DNA of 64,000 nt from Lachnospiraceae bacterium. GTDB lineage: Bacteria; Bacillota; Clostridia; Lachnospirales; Lachnospiraceae. Positions 28,917 to 39,199 of this stretch are shown here, piece by piece (the stretch's first letter is position 1; each line of letters starts with the position of its first letter). The position numbers were made by a program, and so were the translations under genes. Location: the NCBI GenBank assembly GCA_015057455.1, contig SVEH01000012.1:1-64000 (forward strand). Reading direction: 5' to 3'. The notes under the pieces are model-generated. The model did no database searches, was not told the DNA's origin, and worked only from the letters and a program-made list of their open reading frames with translations.

Positions 28917-31436
28917 ATGAATATTATTGATTATATAAAAACACATAAAGTTTATCTTGATGGAGCTATGGGTTCAATGCTTCAAGAAAAAGGCTTTCTT
29001 GACTCAAAAGATACTGAACGACTAAACATAACCCATCCTGATATCATTACAGATATACATACTTCTTATTTTAACGCTGGAAGTAATATTATAAATACCC
29101 ATACCTTTGGAGCTAACTCTTTAAAGTATAATGAACAAGAATTAGACGAAATCATAAAGGCTGCTGTTACCAATGCTAAAAAAGCCCGTGATAAAGCGAT
29201 TTCAAATAATAACCCGCAATGGATCGCCCTAGACATTGGACCAACAGGCAGAATGCTTGCACCATATGGTGATCTTTCATTTGACGAAGCCGTTAATACA
29301 TTTGCTCAAACAATCACTCTTGGCGTAAAGTATGGAGTTGATTTAATATACATAGAAACAATGAACGATAGTTATGAGACAAAAGCTGCTGTTTTAGCTG
29401 CAAAAGAAAACTGCAACCTTCCTGTTTTTGTAACTAATAGTTATGGAGAAGATGGCAAATTAATGACAGGTGCATCACCTGAAGCAATGGTTGCCATGCT
29501 CGAAGGATTAAGAGTTGATGCAATTGGTGTTAACTGCTCATTCGGTCCCAAAGCACTCGAGCCTATTATTATGAAATATATTGAAAATACATCAATACCT
29601 ATTATTCTAAAACCTAATGCAGGTCTACCACAAGTGATAAATGGACAAACAGTTTACGATATAAATGAAACAGATTTTGCACAACATATTTCATCAATAA
29701 TTGAAAAAGGTGTAAACATAGTTGGCGGTTGTTGTGGAACTACTCCTAACTACATTAAAGAATTGGTAAATGAATGTACTGGCGCTATAATGCAACCATT
29801 TATGCCAAAAAGTAAAACAGTAGTTTCATCATATACACATGCTATTGAATTTGATAAAACCCCTATTTTAATAGGTGAACGAATTAATCCTACTGGCAAA
29901 AAACTATTTAAAGAGGCCTTAAAAAATAATGATATAGACTACATTTTAAATGAAGGAATTAAGCAACAAGAAGCTGGTGTTCATATATTGGATGTGAATG
30001 TAGGTTTACCTGAGATTGACGAAGTATCAATGTTAAAAAAGGTGATTTTAGAGCTTCAAGCAATAATAAATTTGCCATTACAAATAGATACTTCTAATGT
30101 AGATGCTCTTGAAGTAGCACTTCGCTACTACAATGGAAAACCGTTAATTAATTCTGTAAATGGAAAACAGGAATCTATGGATGCCGTATTTCCATTGGCA
30201 CAAAAATATGGTGGTGTAATTATTGCACTTACACTGGATGAACAAGGTATTCCGGCGGAGGCAAAGGATAGATTAGTTATCGCAGATAAAATCATAAAAG
30301 AAGCCCAAAAATATGGAATAGAACGTAAAGACTTAATATTTGATCCACTTGCTATGGCTATAAGTGCAGACCCACATGCAGGTGTAGAAACACTAAAAGC
30401 CATCGATATGCTTACACATCTATTAATATGTAAAACATCACTAGGCGTATCAAATGTATCTTTTGGTCTTCCAAAAAGAGATATAATAAATGCTTCATAT
30501 TTTACACAAGCACTAAGCAAAGGTCTAAGTACAGCTATAATCAATCCTTTCTCTAATGAAATAATGAAAGCATACTACTCCTATCTTGTATTAAATGGAC
30601 TAGATAATAATTGTAAGCAATATATAGATTATGCTGAGAATCTAGAAACTTTAGAGGCTTCTAAAATTCAAACTGTTGGCAACACTACTACATTAAACAA
30701 TACTGGTTCTACTATAAACAACAGTAACCTTAACAATAATAGCACTAATATAAGCAATGACAATATTAACAATTGTAGCACTTCTAACAATCAAAACAAC
30801 AACTACACACCATTAATGCGTTCCATAATTAAAGGTTTAAAAAATGAAGCTGCTACATATACAAAAGAACTTTTAGAAACTACACAAGCATTAGACATAA
30901 TAAATAAAGAAATAATACCTGGGTTAGACATAATTGGTGATGAATTTGAAAACAAGAGAAAATACCTACCACAATTATTAATGAGTGCTGAAGCCGCAAA
31001 AGCTGCATTCAATGTAATAAAAGAAAACACTTCAACTGAATACTCTATAAAAAAAGCTTCATTTGTACTAGCTACAGTAAAAGGTGATATACACGATATA
31101 GGTAAAAACATCGTAAAACTATTGCTCGAAAATTATAGCTATGAAGTAATAGATTTAGGCAAAGACGTTTCACCAGAAGACATCGTAAAAGAAACAGTTA
31201 ATCACTATGCCCCATTTGTTGGACTTAGTGCTTTAATGACAACAACAGTTCCTTCTATGGCAGAAACAATAAAACAACTAAAAGAAAAAGCACCATGGTG
31301 TAAAATAATAGTAGGTGGTGCCGTATTAACAAAAGAATATGCATTAGAAATCGGAGCCAATTATTATGCAAAAGATGCCCTTGATACAGTTAAGTATTGT
31401 GAGAATACACTACAAAAAAATAAAGAAAAAGACTAG
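28917..31436 (+). CDS. metH: Cobalamin-dependent methionine synthase
   Basis: 839 residues. Domains in order: homocysteine binding (1 to about 290; zinc Cys in VNCSFGP and GGCCGTTP), methyl-THF/pterin binding (about 300-570; GERINPTGKK), an Asn/Ser/Thr-rich linker (about 585-635) and the B12 cap plus B12-binding domain (about 635-839; KGDIHDIGKNIV with the axial His). It transfers the methyl group of 5-methyl-THF through cobalamin to homocysteine. The activation domain is separate (28169-28792). The ATG at 28917 follows GGAG by six bases; a TTG upstream is rejected. Its end lies inside a shared bidirectional terminator. Confidence 0.96.
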   Translation: MNIIDYIKTHKVYLDGAMGSMLQEKGFLDSKDTERLNITHPDIITDIHTSYFNAGSNIINTHTFGANSLKYNEQELDEIIKAAVTNAKKARDKAISNNNPQWIALDIGPTGRMLAPYGDLSFDEAVNTFAQTITLGVKYGVDLIYIETMNDSYETKAAVLAAKENCNLPVFVTNSYGEDGKLMTGASPEAMVAMLEGLRVDAIGVNCSFGPKALEPIIMKYIENTSIPIILKPNAGLPQVINGQTVYDINETDFAQHISSIIEKGVNIVGGCCGTTPNYIKELVNECTGAIMQPFMPKSKTVVSSYTHAIEFDKTPILIGERINPTGKKLFKEALKNNDIDYILNEGIKQQEAGVHILDVNVGLPEIDEVSMLKKVILELQAIINLPLQIDTSNVDALEVALRYYNGKPLINSVNGKQESMDAVFPLAQKYGGVIIALTLDEQGIPAEAKDRLVIADKIIKEAQKYGIERKDLIFDPLAMAISADPHAGVETLKAIDMLTHLLICKTSLGVSNVSFGLPKRDIINASYFTQALSKGLSTAIINPFSNEIMKAYYSYLVLNGLDNNCKQYIDYAENLETLEASKIQTVGNTTTLNNTGSTINNSNLNNNSTNISNDNINNCSTSNNQNNNYTPLMRSIIKGLKNEAATYTKELLETTQALDIINKEIIPGLDIIGDEFENKRKYLPQLLMSAEAAKAAFNVIKENTSTEYSIKKASFVLATVKGDIHDIGKNIVKLLLENYSYEVIDLGKDVSPEDIVKETVNHYAPFVGLSALMTTTVPSMAETIKQLKEKAPWCKIIVGGAVLTKEYALEIGANYYAKDALDTVKYCENTLQKNKEKD

Positions 31437-31460
31437 CAATCGCTAGTCTTTTTCTTTATT
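31420..31460. terminator. Bidirectional terminator shared by metH and LtaS-like gene
   Basis: Near-perfect palindrome: AAAGAAAAAGACTAGC (31422-31437), loop AATC, and its exact complement (31442-31457), extended by further A/T pairs. U-runs form in both directions. The stop codons of both convergent genes (31434-31436 and 31443-31445) are inside the stem. Confidence 0.95.
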
Positions 31461-33812
31461 TTTCTTATCTTCCTTATCGTCTTTGTTGGCCTCTTTAGCC
31501 TCTTTATCTGTTTGAGCTTCATCTTTCGAGATATTTCCAACATCTCTATCATCTATATCACTTTGCTCAACTTTACCAGTATAAGTATACTTAAATTCCT
31601 TAGTTTTCTTAAATTCCACATCTAATGAATTAATATTCTTAATCTGAACAACATTCTTTTTCTTAAGCATTCCCTTCTCCATCTTAAGTTTTAACAATGT
31701 AGATGATATTAATTCAACACCATCCTCTTCCTCGTATACTTCTCCATTTATGAAGACTTTACTATAAGTGTTAAAATATCCACCTTCTATATAAAGATAT
31801 TCTCCATCGCTAGACACTTTTTCAATCTTCATGTCTTTTGCTCCGTATACAATATCTGTTTTCTCAAATGGATTACCACTATTGTATGCATAATGTTCTC
31901 CATATAACATATCATATTGAAGTTGCTCTAAATTCTTTAAATAATCTTCTGATTCATGATCTACTTGTTGATGATATTTAAAAATTGTACCTTCTTTTAT
32001 ACCAGCTCTTTTAAGTGCTTCAGCTGTTAACTCATATGCCATATAGTCTTTTTTCTTCTTCTTTAATCCAAAATTATCCCATATAACATATTCTGTTTGA
32101 TAAATATTTCTCTTTGTCTCAAATGACTCGTCACTTAAACCTAACCCTGGAATATGGTCTCCATACATAACAAGCATTACATCTTCATCAAATTCTTCTA
32201 ATTCTTTGATTAAATCTTTTATAAAGTTATCTGTTTCCTTAATTTGATTAACATAATAAGTATATTGTTGCAACATATCTTCTTCACCTGGAGCCTTAAG
32301 CACATCTATATGCTTATCTTCCTCAAGTAAATCAACATTATACATACCATGTGGTTGAACTGTTACAGTATATATATAATCTTTACCTTTTGAACTTTCT
32401 AAACAATCCATAATACAACCTGTAAGAACATCATCTCTTGTCCACTTTCCATTAGGAGTTTTTATTGTATCATGCATTACTTCTACACCTGTAAATGTAT
32501 CAAATCCCATATTGGCATATACTTCATTTCTTCCATAAAAACCAGATGTATGATTATGAATACCATGTGTTCTATATCCAAGTTTCTTTAAATCAAATGC
32601 TGCACTTTCACAAGTAGTTTCTCTAAGAATTGTCTTATATGGGTATTCACCTGGGCCAAAGAATTCAATACTCATGCCTGTAATCATCTCAAACTCTGTA
32701 TTACATGTACCTGCAACAATTGTAGGCATTGTAAGATATCCTGATGAATAGTTCTTTCTTAGCTTTCTATATGTTGGTGTAGCATCTTCTGATAACTTAA
32801 GTCCTTTTATTTCATCTACATCTATAAATGATTCTAACTGTATAAATATTACATTAGGTGTTTCTTTTTTCTTCTCTGCTTCTTTTTCTTCTTTCGTTAC
32901 TAATTCATATATCTTTTGTTCGGAATAATCATCTGGTTTTGATATTCCTGTATCCACAACTGTTACAGTAAAACAATAAGCAATTCCATAATCATGATAT
33001 GCAATTCCTAGATTACCAAACTTAGTTGATAATACTCCTGTTTTAATTGCTCCCATTATTGTAAAATATATAGCAACCCAACTTACTAAAACACATACGC
33101 ATGCTTTCCATCTCTTCATATTCACTTTTGACTTCGGACAGAATATACACACTATTACAAATAATAAAACAATTATTATTAATGATAAAATAATTCGTAT
33201 ACCACTAGAACCTAAATATCCAAGTGCAACTGATACTTCATTCATTGACAACTGTAAATCAACACCTGTAAATGGCGTAGTTCTAAATGATAACATATAA
33301 TAATCTGTTATACCAAGTATACCCCATAAAATTATTGATAATAGATACACAATTGGTTTTCTTTTTACAGCTATTGATAATAAAAATGGCGCTAATACCA
33401 TTAGCCAATTTAGTAAGAATATTATTGGATGTTCACATACAAAACTTACTGCTCCTCCTAAAGAACGTCTAGACATTCCCTCTATAAACATCATCATAAT
33501 AAATGATAATAATAAAGAGCTTTTAAATGGTTTTGTCATAAATGCACTATAAACATACTTTGTTCTTCTTCTAAATTTATTTTTATTCTCATTAACCTTA
33601 ATCTTCGCCTTGTCCTTTGCCCTTTCCATAGCATCATCAGGTTCCTTAGCCTCAAATGCCGCAAATCCCTCTGGCGAAATAAAATCTTCATCTTCATCAT
33701 ATAAATCTACAGATTCTATTGAAAAAGCCTTCTCTGTTGCTTCTTCTAAATTAACATCTTCCTTTTTATCCTTAGATTCATTATCTAATAATTCATCTTT
33801 TTTATCCTTCAT
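31443..33812 (-). CDS. LTA synthase-like sulfatase-family membrane enzyme
   Basis: 789 residues from the ATG after GGAGG. A charged N-terminal tail of about 90 residues precedes five transmembrane helices (about 100-270) and an extracellular alkaline-phosphatase-fold domain: VIFIQLESFID (metal Glu), then a TMPTIVAGTCNTEFEMITG block with the Thr nucleophile, MYGDHIPGL and HNHTSGFYGRN. That is the LtaS pattern. A further C-terminal domain of about 140 residues resembles an Ig-like or beta-sandwich module, followed by a very charged tail. It probably polymerises glycerol phosphate from phosphatidylglycerol or modifies a surface polymer. Substrate not shown. Confidence 0.9.
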   Translation of the reverse strand: MKDKKDELLDNESKDKKEDVNLEEATEKAFSIESVDLYDEDEDFISPEGFAAFEAKEPDDAMERAKDKAKIKVNENKNKFRRRTKYVYSAFMTKPFKSSLLLSFIMMMFIEGMSRRSLGGAVSFVCEHPIIFLLNWLMVLAPFLLSIAVKRKPIVYLLSIILWGILGITDYYMLSFRTTPFTGVDLQLSMNEVSVALGYLGSSGIRIILSLIIIVLLFVIVCIFCPKSKVNMKRWKACVCVLVSWVAIYFTIMGAIKTGVLSTKFGNLGIAYHDYGIAYCFTVTVVDTGISKPDDYSEQKIYELVTKEEKEAEKKKETPNVIFIQLESFIDVDEIKGLKLSEDATPTYRKLRKNYSSGYLTMPTIVAGTCNTEFEMITGMSIEFFGPGEYPYKTILRETTCESAAFDLKKLGYRTHGIHNHTSGFYGRNEVYANMGFDTFTGVEVMHDTIKTPNGKWTRDDVLTGCIMDCLESSKGKDYIYTVTVQPHGMYNVDLLEEDKHIDVLKAPGEEDMLQQYTYYVNQIKETDNFIKDLIKELEEFDEDVMLVMYGDHIPGLGLSDESFETKRNIYQTEYVIWDNFGLKKKKKDYMAYELTAEALKRAGIKEGTIFKYHQQVDHESEDYLKNLEQLQYDMLYGEHYAYNSGNPFEKTDIVYGAKDMKIEKVSSDGEYLYIEGGYFNTYSKVFINGEVYEEEDGVELISSTLLKLKMEKGMLKKKNVVQIKNINSLDVEFKKTKEFKYTYTGKVEQSDIDDRDVGNISKDEAQTDKEAKEANKDDKEDKKNKEKD

Positions 33813-33923
33813 AATAATCCTCCATTCCAAGGTATTTATTGAGAATTAATATTACTAATCTCTTATTAGATTAACTTTATATTCCAATATCTTAAATTAA
33901 CCTTACATTCCAATATTCTTAAA

Positions 33924-35966
33924 CTATAAAGTAGTATGACCTACATACTTCTTTAATTTATTATCTATCCAAGCATTATTACTTATTATTTCTTCTAATT
34001 CCTTATCTGATGCTTCTTTTATTGCATCATTTGCTTGTTTTAGAACATGCGCATCAGTGAATATGTCACTTATCTTAAATGATATATCACCGCTTTGTCT
34101 AATACCAAATAAATCTCCTGGACCTCTAAGTTTCATATCTTCACTAGCTATGTAAAATCCGTCATTTGATTTATTCATTATTTCTAGTCTCTTCTTAGTA
34201 TCCTCACTTTGATGATCACTAATCATAATACAGTAAGATTGATGCTTTCCTCGACCAACTCGTCCCCTTAATTGGTGTAACTGTGCAAGGCCAAAACGCT
34301 CTGCATTTTCAATCATCATAACAGTTGCATTAGGTACATTAACTCCAACCTCTACAACCGTTGTAGATACTAATACTTGTGTTTTATTCTCAAAAAAGTC
34401 TTGCATAACTTCTTGTTTTTCTTTAGCTTTCATCTTACCATGAAGTACACCAACATTAATAAATGGTGGTAACTCCATTTCTAATGATTTTGCATAATCC
34501 GTAACATTCTCAGCCTCGATAGCTTCGCTTTCTTCAACCATTGGACATATAACATAGGCTTGTCTACCAGCACTTATTTCTTTTGTGATGAAATTATATG
34601 CTGTCTTCCTATACGAATTATCTACAACGCAATTCTTTATTGGAAGTCTATTACTTGGCAATTCATCTATAATAGAAATATCTAAATCACCATATAATAT
34701 TATGGCAAGAGTTCTTGGAATTGGTGTAGCAGACATAACTAATACATGTGTACCATTGCCTCTTCCTGCAAGATTCTCTCTTTGTTTAACACCAAATCTA
34801 TGTTGTTCATCTGTTACTACTAATGCAAGATTATTATATTCCACTTTTTCTTGAATAAGTGCGTGAGTTCCCACTATAATATCTACTTCATTAGCTTTAA
34901 TACTAGCGTACATTTCACGTTTTTCTTTTGCCGTCATTGAACCTACTAGTAGTCCTACATTAATATCATAATCTTTATAAAATTCTTTTAGACTCTCGTA
35001 ATGTTGCTTAGCCAAAACTTCTGTTGGTACCATAACAACACCTTGATATCCACTTAAGGCAACAATCAAAAGTGCAATAGCTGATACAACGGTTTTTCCT
35101 GAACCAACATCACCCTGAATAAGTCTATTCATAGACTTATTACTCTCTAAATCTTTAATTACTTCCTCAATAGTTCTAAGCTGTGCACCAGTTAGTGTGT
35201 ACGGAAGTTTCTTTATAAATTCATCTTTTATTTTATTACCATTGTTAATATTAAAATTATTAACTGCAATAGTCTTATCTTCTTTTAACTTAGCTAAGGC
35301 TAAAATAAACATAAAAAACTCATCGAACACAAGTCTATGCCTTGCTTCGATTAAGTCCTCCTTGTTTTTTGGAAAATGGATATTTTTTACAGCCTTCTTA
35401 TATTCTATTAAATCATATTTCTTACGAAATTTAAATGGTAAATATTCATTATTAAACTCAACTTCATCTATAATACTTCTTACAGCTTTTAAAATAGTCT
35501 GATTACTTATACCACTTGTTAATGAATATATAGGATTCATTATATTTAATGTCTTATAATACTCTTCCTTAGATAAAATCTTAGGTTGAACCATAGTCAA
35601 CATTCCATTTTTCCTTGAAACATTACCTCTAAGAATTACCCTTGCGCCTAATTTTATCTGATTCTTTAAATATGGCATATTAAACCACATTACCTTTATA
35701 CTGTCAGTAGAATCTTGTATTCTACATGATAATATTGCTAAATTGCGCACCTTTTTTAGTTGTATACTATCACTAATAAAACCTTCTATTGTGATTGTTT
35801 CATCTTGTCTTACTGTATTAATAGGCACAATTGTTTTATATATATCATAATTTCTAGGATAATACTCTAATAAATCCCCAACTGTGTATATTTCCATTTT
35901 GTTGAATATTTTCTGTGTTTTTTCACCGATTCCTTTTACTACAGAAATACATTCATTATATAACAT
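33924..35966 (-). CDS. recG: ATP-dependent DNA helicase RecG
   Basis: 680 residues, full length. An N-terminal wedge/OB domain (about 1-160) is followed by the helicase core: GDVGSGKTVVSA (Walker A), VVTDEQHRFG (DEQH box), VMSATPIPRT, and the C-terminal block RFGLAQLHQLRGRVGRG typical of RecG. It remodels stalled forks and branched recombination intermediates. A hairpin at 36019-36055 separates it from mnmA upstream. GGCGG precedes its ATG, so expression may rely on its own promoter or on read-through. Confidence 0.97.
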   Translation of the reverse strand: MLYNECISVVKGIGEKTQKIFNKMEIYTVGDLLEYYPRNYDIYKTIVPINTVRQDETITIEGFISDSIQLKKVRNLAILSCRIQDSTDSIKVMWFNMPYLKNQIKLGARVILRGNVSRKNGMLTMVQPKILSKEEYYKTLNIMNPIYSLTSGISNQTILKAVRSIIDEVEFNNEYLPFKFRKKYDLIEYKKAVKNIHFPKNKEDLIEARHRLVFDEFFMFILALAKLKEDKTIAVNNFNINNGNKIKDEFIKKLPYTLTGAQLRTIEEVIKDLESNKSMNRLIQGDVGSGKTVVSAIALLIVALSGYQGVVMVPTEVLAKQHYESLKEFYKDYDINVGLLVGSMTAKEKREMYASIKANEVDIIVGTHALIQEKVEYNNLALVVTDEQHRFGVKQRENLAGRGNGTHVLVMSATPIPRTLAIILYGDLDISIIDELPSNRLPIKNCVVDNSYRKTAYNFITKEISAGRQAYVICPMVEESEAIEAENVTDYAKSLEMELPPFINVGVLHGKMKAKEKQEVMQDFFENKTQVLVSTTVVEVGVNVPNATVMMIENAERFGLAQLHQLRGRVGRGKHQSYCIMISDHQSEDTKKRLEIMNKSNDGFYIASEDMKLRGPGDLFGIRQSGDISFKISDIFTDAHVLKQANDAIKEASDKELEEIISNNAWIDNKLKKYVGHTTL

Positions 35967-36018
35967 GTTAAACCGCCATTCTGAAGTTTATAATCTTCTT
36001 TGTTTTATTAAACTTTAT

Positions 36019-36055
36019 TAGAGAACCTTGTGTTCTTTAACACAAAAGTTCTCTA
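36019..36055 (-). terminator. Hairpin after isc-mnmA operon
   Basis: Stem TAGAGAAC / GTTCTCTA extended by TTGTGTT / AACACAA after a small bulge, about 38 bases past the mnmA stop. Only a weak A/T-rich tail follows on the minus strand, so it may be leaky toward recG. Confidence 0.6.
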
Positions 36056-36092
36056 TTAAAATACATTATAATTATGAACATCCTGTGAAATT

Positions 36093-37169
36093 CTAGGCTA
36101 TAATTGTTCCACCGCCAACAATATAATCATCTTGATAAAACACAATTGCTTGCCCAGGTGTTACTGCACGAACTGGCTCATCAAATTCACACATATACAA
36201 ATCATCATTAACCTTAGTAACAATACACATGTCTCCTTGATGATTATATCTTATCTTTGCTCTAACTTTGATTGGTTCATTTACATCCTCTATAGACATA
36301 AAATTCACTCTATCACAATATAACTTTGTACTATGAACATCATCATTGCTTCCTAAAATAACTTCATTCTTTTCAGGAACAAGTTTAATTACATACATAG
36401 GACTGCCAAAAGCAATTCCTAAACCTTTTCTTTGACCTACTGTATAATGAATAATACCTTTATGTTTACCTAATACATTACCATGAATATCTACAAAGTT
36501 ACCTTCTTTATTCTCATAATTAGAATTCTCACAAATATACTTTGCATAATCATCATCTGGAACAAAGCAAATCTCCATACTATCTGGTTTGTTGGCTGTA
36601 AGTAAGCCTTGCTCTGCTGCTATTTGTCTAATCTCTTCTTTTGTATATTCACCTACTGGCATTAATGTCTTTGCCAACTGATCCTGAGTCAGATTATATA
36701 ACGCATAAGTTTGGTCCTTAGCTAATGTAGCACTTTGCTTTAATGTATATCTACCATTATCTAATTTATGAACTCTAGCATAATGGCCTGTTGCAATGTA
36801 ATCTGCACCAATCTCCATACTTCTCTTTAAAAGAGATTCCCATTTTACATATCTATTACATGCTATACAAGGATTAGGAGTTCTTCCATTAACATATTCA
36901 TCAATAAAATAATCAATTACATGCTTTTTAAAATCTGTCCTAAAATTCATAACATAAAAAGGTATATCTAAATGATTAGCTATTCTTCTTGCATCTTCTA
37001 CAGCACTAAGACCACAACATCCTCCATTCTCTTCAGTTGCTGCAATATCTTCATCTTGCCATATCTGCATAGTTACGCCTATTACATCATATCCTTGCTT
37101 TTTTAATAAGTATGCGGCAACTGATGAATCAACTCCACCAGATAAGCCTACTACTACCTTCTCTTTCAT
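36093..37169 (-). CDS. mnmA: tRNA-specific 2-thiouridylase
   Basis: 358 residues from the ATG after GGTGG. VVVGLSGGVDSSVAAYLL is the PP-loop; NPCIACNRYVKW and MEICFVPDDDY provide the two catalytic Cys. It activates U34 of Lys, Glu and Gln tRNAs with ATP and inserts sulfur. It stands last in the iscR-iscS-iscU-mnmA run, so the cysteine desulfurase encoded two genes upstream is the likely sulfur donor. Confidence 0.97.
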   Translation of the reverse strand: MKEKVVVGLSGGVDSSVAAYLLKKQGYDVIGVTMQIWQDEDIAATEENGGCCGLSAVEDARRIANHLDIPFYVMNFRTDFKKHVIDYFIDEYVNGRTPNPCIACNRYVKWESLLKRSMEIGADYIATGHYARVHKLDNGRYTLKQSATLAKDQTYALYNLTQDQLAKTLMPVGEYTKEEIRQIAAEQGLLTANKPDSMEICFVPDDDYAKYICENSNYENKEGNFVDIHGNVLGKHKGIIHYTVGQRKGLGIAFGSPMYVIKLVPEKNEVILGSNDDVHSTKLYCDRVNFMSIEDVNEPIKVRAKIRYNHQGDMCIVTKVNDDLYMCEFDEPVRAVTPGQAIVFYQDDYIVGGGTIIA

Positions 37170-37292
37170 TTCTTCCACCTATATCTAAACTATCTATTTT
37201 CTTATCCTAGACTCCTTGTTTAACTATTATTCTTTATCCCAAGAGCCTAATTCAACTGCATAAATCCGTAATACCATATACTTATTTTTATT

Positions 37293-37733
37293 CTAGTATT
37301 CTTCCTCTTCTTCCTCATCTTCGTGAATATCACTCTTTGGTTGTTCTAAACCTTCTATCTCAATTCCATTCTTTTGTGCATAATCCCATAAAGCTGCGTG
37401 AATTGCTTCCTCTGCAAGTAAAGAACAGTGAACCTTTGCTGGTGGAAGTCCATCTAATGCTTCCATAACAGCCTTATTAGTTACTTTTAAAGCATCTTCT
37501 ATTGTTTTACCCATAACAAGTTCTGTTGCCATACTAGATGTTGCAACTGCTGCACCACATCCAAATGTTTTAAACTTACAATCCTTTATTATATGATTTT
37601 CATCAATATCAAGATATATTCTCATAATATCTCCACATTTAGCATTACCAACAGTACCTACTCCACTTGCATCTTCTATTTCTCCCACATTTCTTGGATT
37701 AGTAAAATGATCCATAACCTTTTCACTATACAT
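37293..37733 (-). CDS. iscU: Fe-S cluster scaffold protein IscU/NifU-like
   Basis: 146 residues. Three cluster-binding Cys are visible: NAKCGDIM, FGCGAAVATSSM and VHCSLLAEEAI, with the Asp in CGD. The N-terminus YSEKVMDHFTNPRNVGEI is the NifU/IscU signature. It assembles [2Fe-2S]/[4Fe-4S] clusters with sulfur from IscS. A very acidic tail (EDEEEEEEY) extends the usual length of about 125-130 residues. GGAGG precedes the start; iscS lies about 155 bases upstream. Confidence 0.96.
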   Translation of the reverse strand: MYSEKVMDHFTNPRNVGEIEDASGVGTVGNAKCGDIMRIYLDIDENHIIKDCKFKTFGCGAAVATSSMATELVMGKTIEDALKVTNKAVMEALDGLPPAKVHCSLLAEEAIHAALWDYAQKNGIEIEGLEQPKSDIHEDEEEEEEY

Positions 37734-37890
37734 AATAACATTCCTCCATCTACAAATTTATTTATTAAACTTAGTCATTCTTTTAAACTTTTCATTTATA
37801 TTAAATATTTTATTAAGTCGTTTTATTTACGATAAGCCTTTAAAACGCCTATCATTTTTTGCATTCATTAATTATTTAAATCAATACTTC

Positions 37891-39078
37891 TTAATTCACT
37901 TTATTTTTTCTCACAAAATCTTCGTATAAAGGTGACATACTTCTTAATCTTTCAACAACAGCTGCAACTTCATTTACAACATACTCAATTTCTTCCTCAG
38001 TGTTTTCTTCACTAAGTGTAAGTCTTAATGAACCATGAGCTATTTCATGTGGTAAACCTATTGCCAACAACACATGTGAAGGGTCCAATGAACCTGATGT
38101 ACAAGCTGATCCACTAGAACCACATATTCCCTTCATGTCTAACATAATAAGTAATGACTCACCTTCAATAAATTGAAAACTAAAGTTAGCATTATTAGGT
38201 AATCTATTAGTTCTATCTCCGTTAAGCCTTGTATATGGAACTACTTTTAGAACCTTCTCTATAAGCATATCTCTTAGCTTTATTTCTTTGCTAATTCTCT
38301 CTGACATATTATCCATTGCAATCTCTACAGCTTTAGCAAATCCAACGATACCTGGAACATTCTCTGTACCAGCTCTTCTTCTTCTTTCTTGTGCTCCACC
38401 ATGGATAAATGATCTTAATTTAAGTCCTTTTCTAATATATAGAAAACCAATTCCCTTTGGTCCATTTAATTTGTGACCACTTGCACTTAGCATATCTATA
38501 TTTAACTCTTCCACATCTATCTCAATATGCCCATAAGCTTGAACTGCATCTGTATGGAAAAGTATATTATTCTCTTTTGCTATTTCACCAATCTCTTTAA
38601 TTGGTTGAATAGTTCCTATCTCATTATTAGCAAACATAACAGAAATTAAAATCGTATCCGTTCTAATAGCCTTCTTTAATTCATCTAATTTTAATATTCC
38701 ATTCTCATCAACATCAATATAAGTAACCTCATATCCTTCTTTTTCTAAATGTTCACATGTATGAAGGACTGCGTGATGTTCTATCTTAGATGTAATAATA
38801 TGTTTTCCTTTATTCTTGTATGCCTCAGCAGTTGCCTTTATAGCCCAGTTATCTGACTCTGTCCCACCTGCTGTAAAATAAATATCTGCCCCTCTTGTAT
38901 TAAGTGATTTAGCAATAATATCCTTTGCATTATCTACAGCTTCTTTGCTTTTAGTTGCAAATTGATAAACACTAGATGGATTACCATAATGCTCTGTAAA
39001 ATAAGGCATCATTGCTTCTACAACTTCACCCTTAACCTTTGTTGTTGCAGCGTTATCTAAATATATCATTTTGTCCAT
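37891..39078 (-). CDS. iscS: Cysteine desulfurase
   Basis: 395 residues. MIYLDNAATT begins the protein; SASGHKLNGPKGIGFLY carries the PLP lysine; GSSGSACTSG carries the catalytic Cys on its long loop. It removes sulfur from cysteine as a persulfide for Fe-S clusters (IscU next downstream) and for tRNA thiolation (MnmA). AAAGGAAG precedes the ATG. Group I NifS/IscS type. Confidence 0.97.
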   Translation of the reverse strand: MDKMIYLDNAATTKVKGEVVEAMMPYFTEHYGNPSSVYQFATKSKEAVDNAKDIIAKSLNTRGADIYFTAGGTESDNWAIKATAEAYKNKGKHIITSKIEHHAVLHTCEHLEKEGYEVTYIDVDENGILKLDELKKAIRTDTILISVMFANNEIGTIQPIKEIGEIAKENNILFHTDAVQAYGHIEIDVEELNIDMLSASGHKLNGPKGIGFLYIRKGLKLRSFIHGGAQERRRRAGTENVPGIVGFAKAVEIAMDNMSERISKEIKLRDMLIEKVLKVVPYTRLNGDRTNRLPNNANFSFQFIEGESLLIMLDMKGICGSSGSACTSGSLDPSHVLLAIGLPHEIAHGSLRLTLSEENTEEEIEYVVNEVAAVVERLRSMSPLYEDFVRKNKVN

Positions 39079-39199
39079 AACTACACTTCCTTTTATATTA
39101 AAATCATCTTAGTCTTATATATCCTTTTTATATATAATTTTTATATATTTTATATTATGTCTAATTTTTATTATGTTTATTTATATTAAACATTAAACC

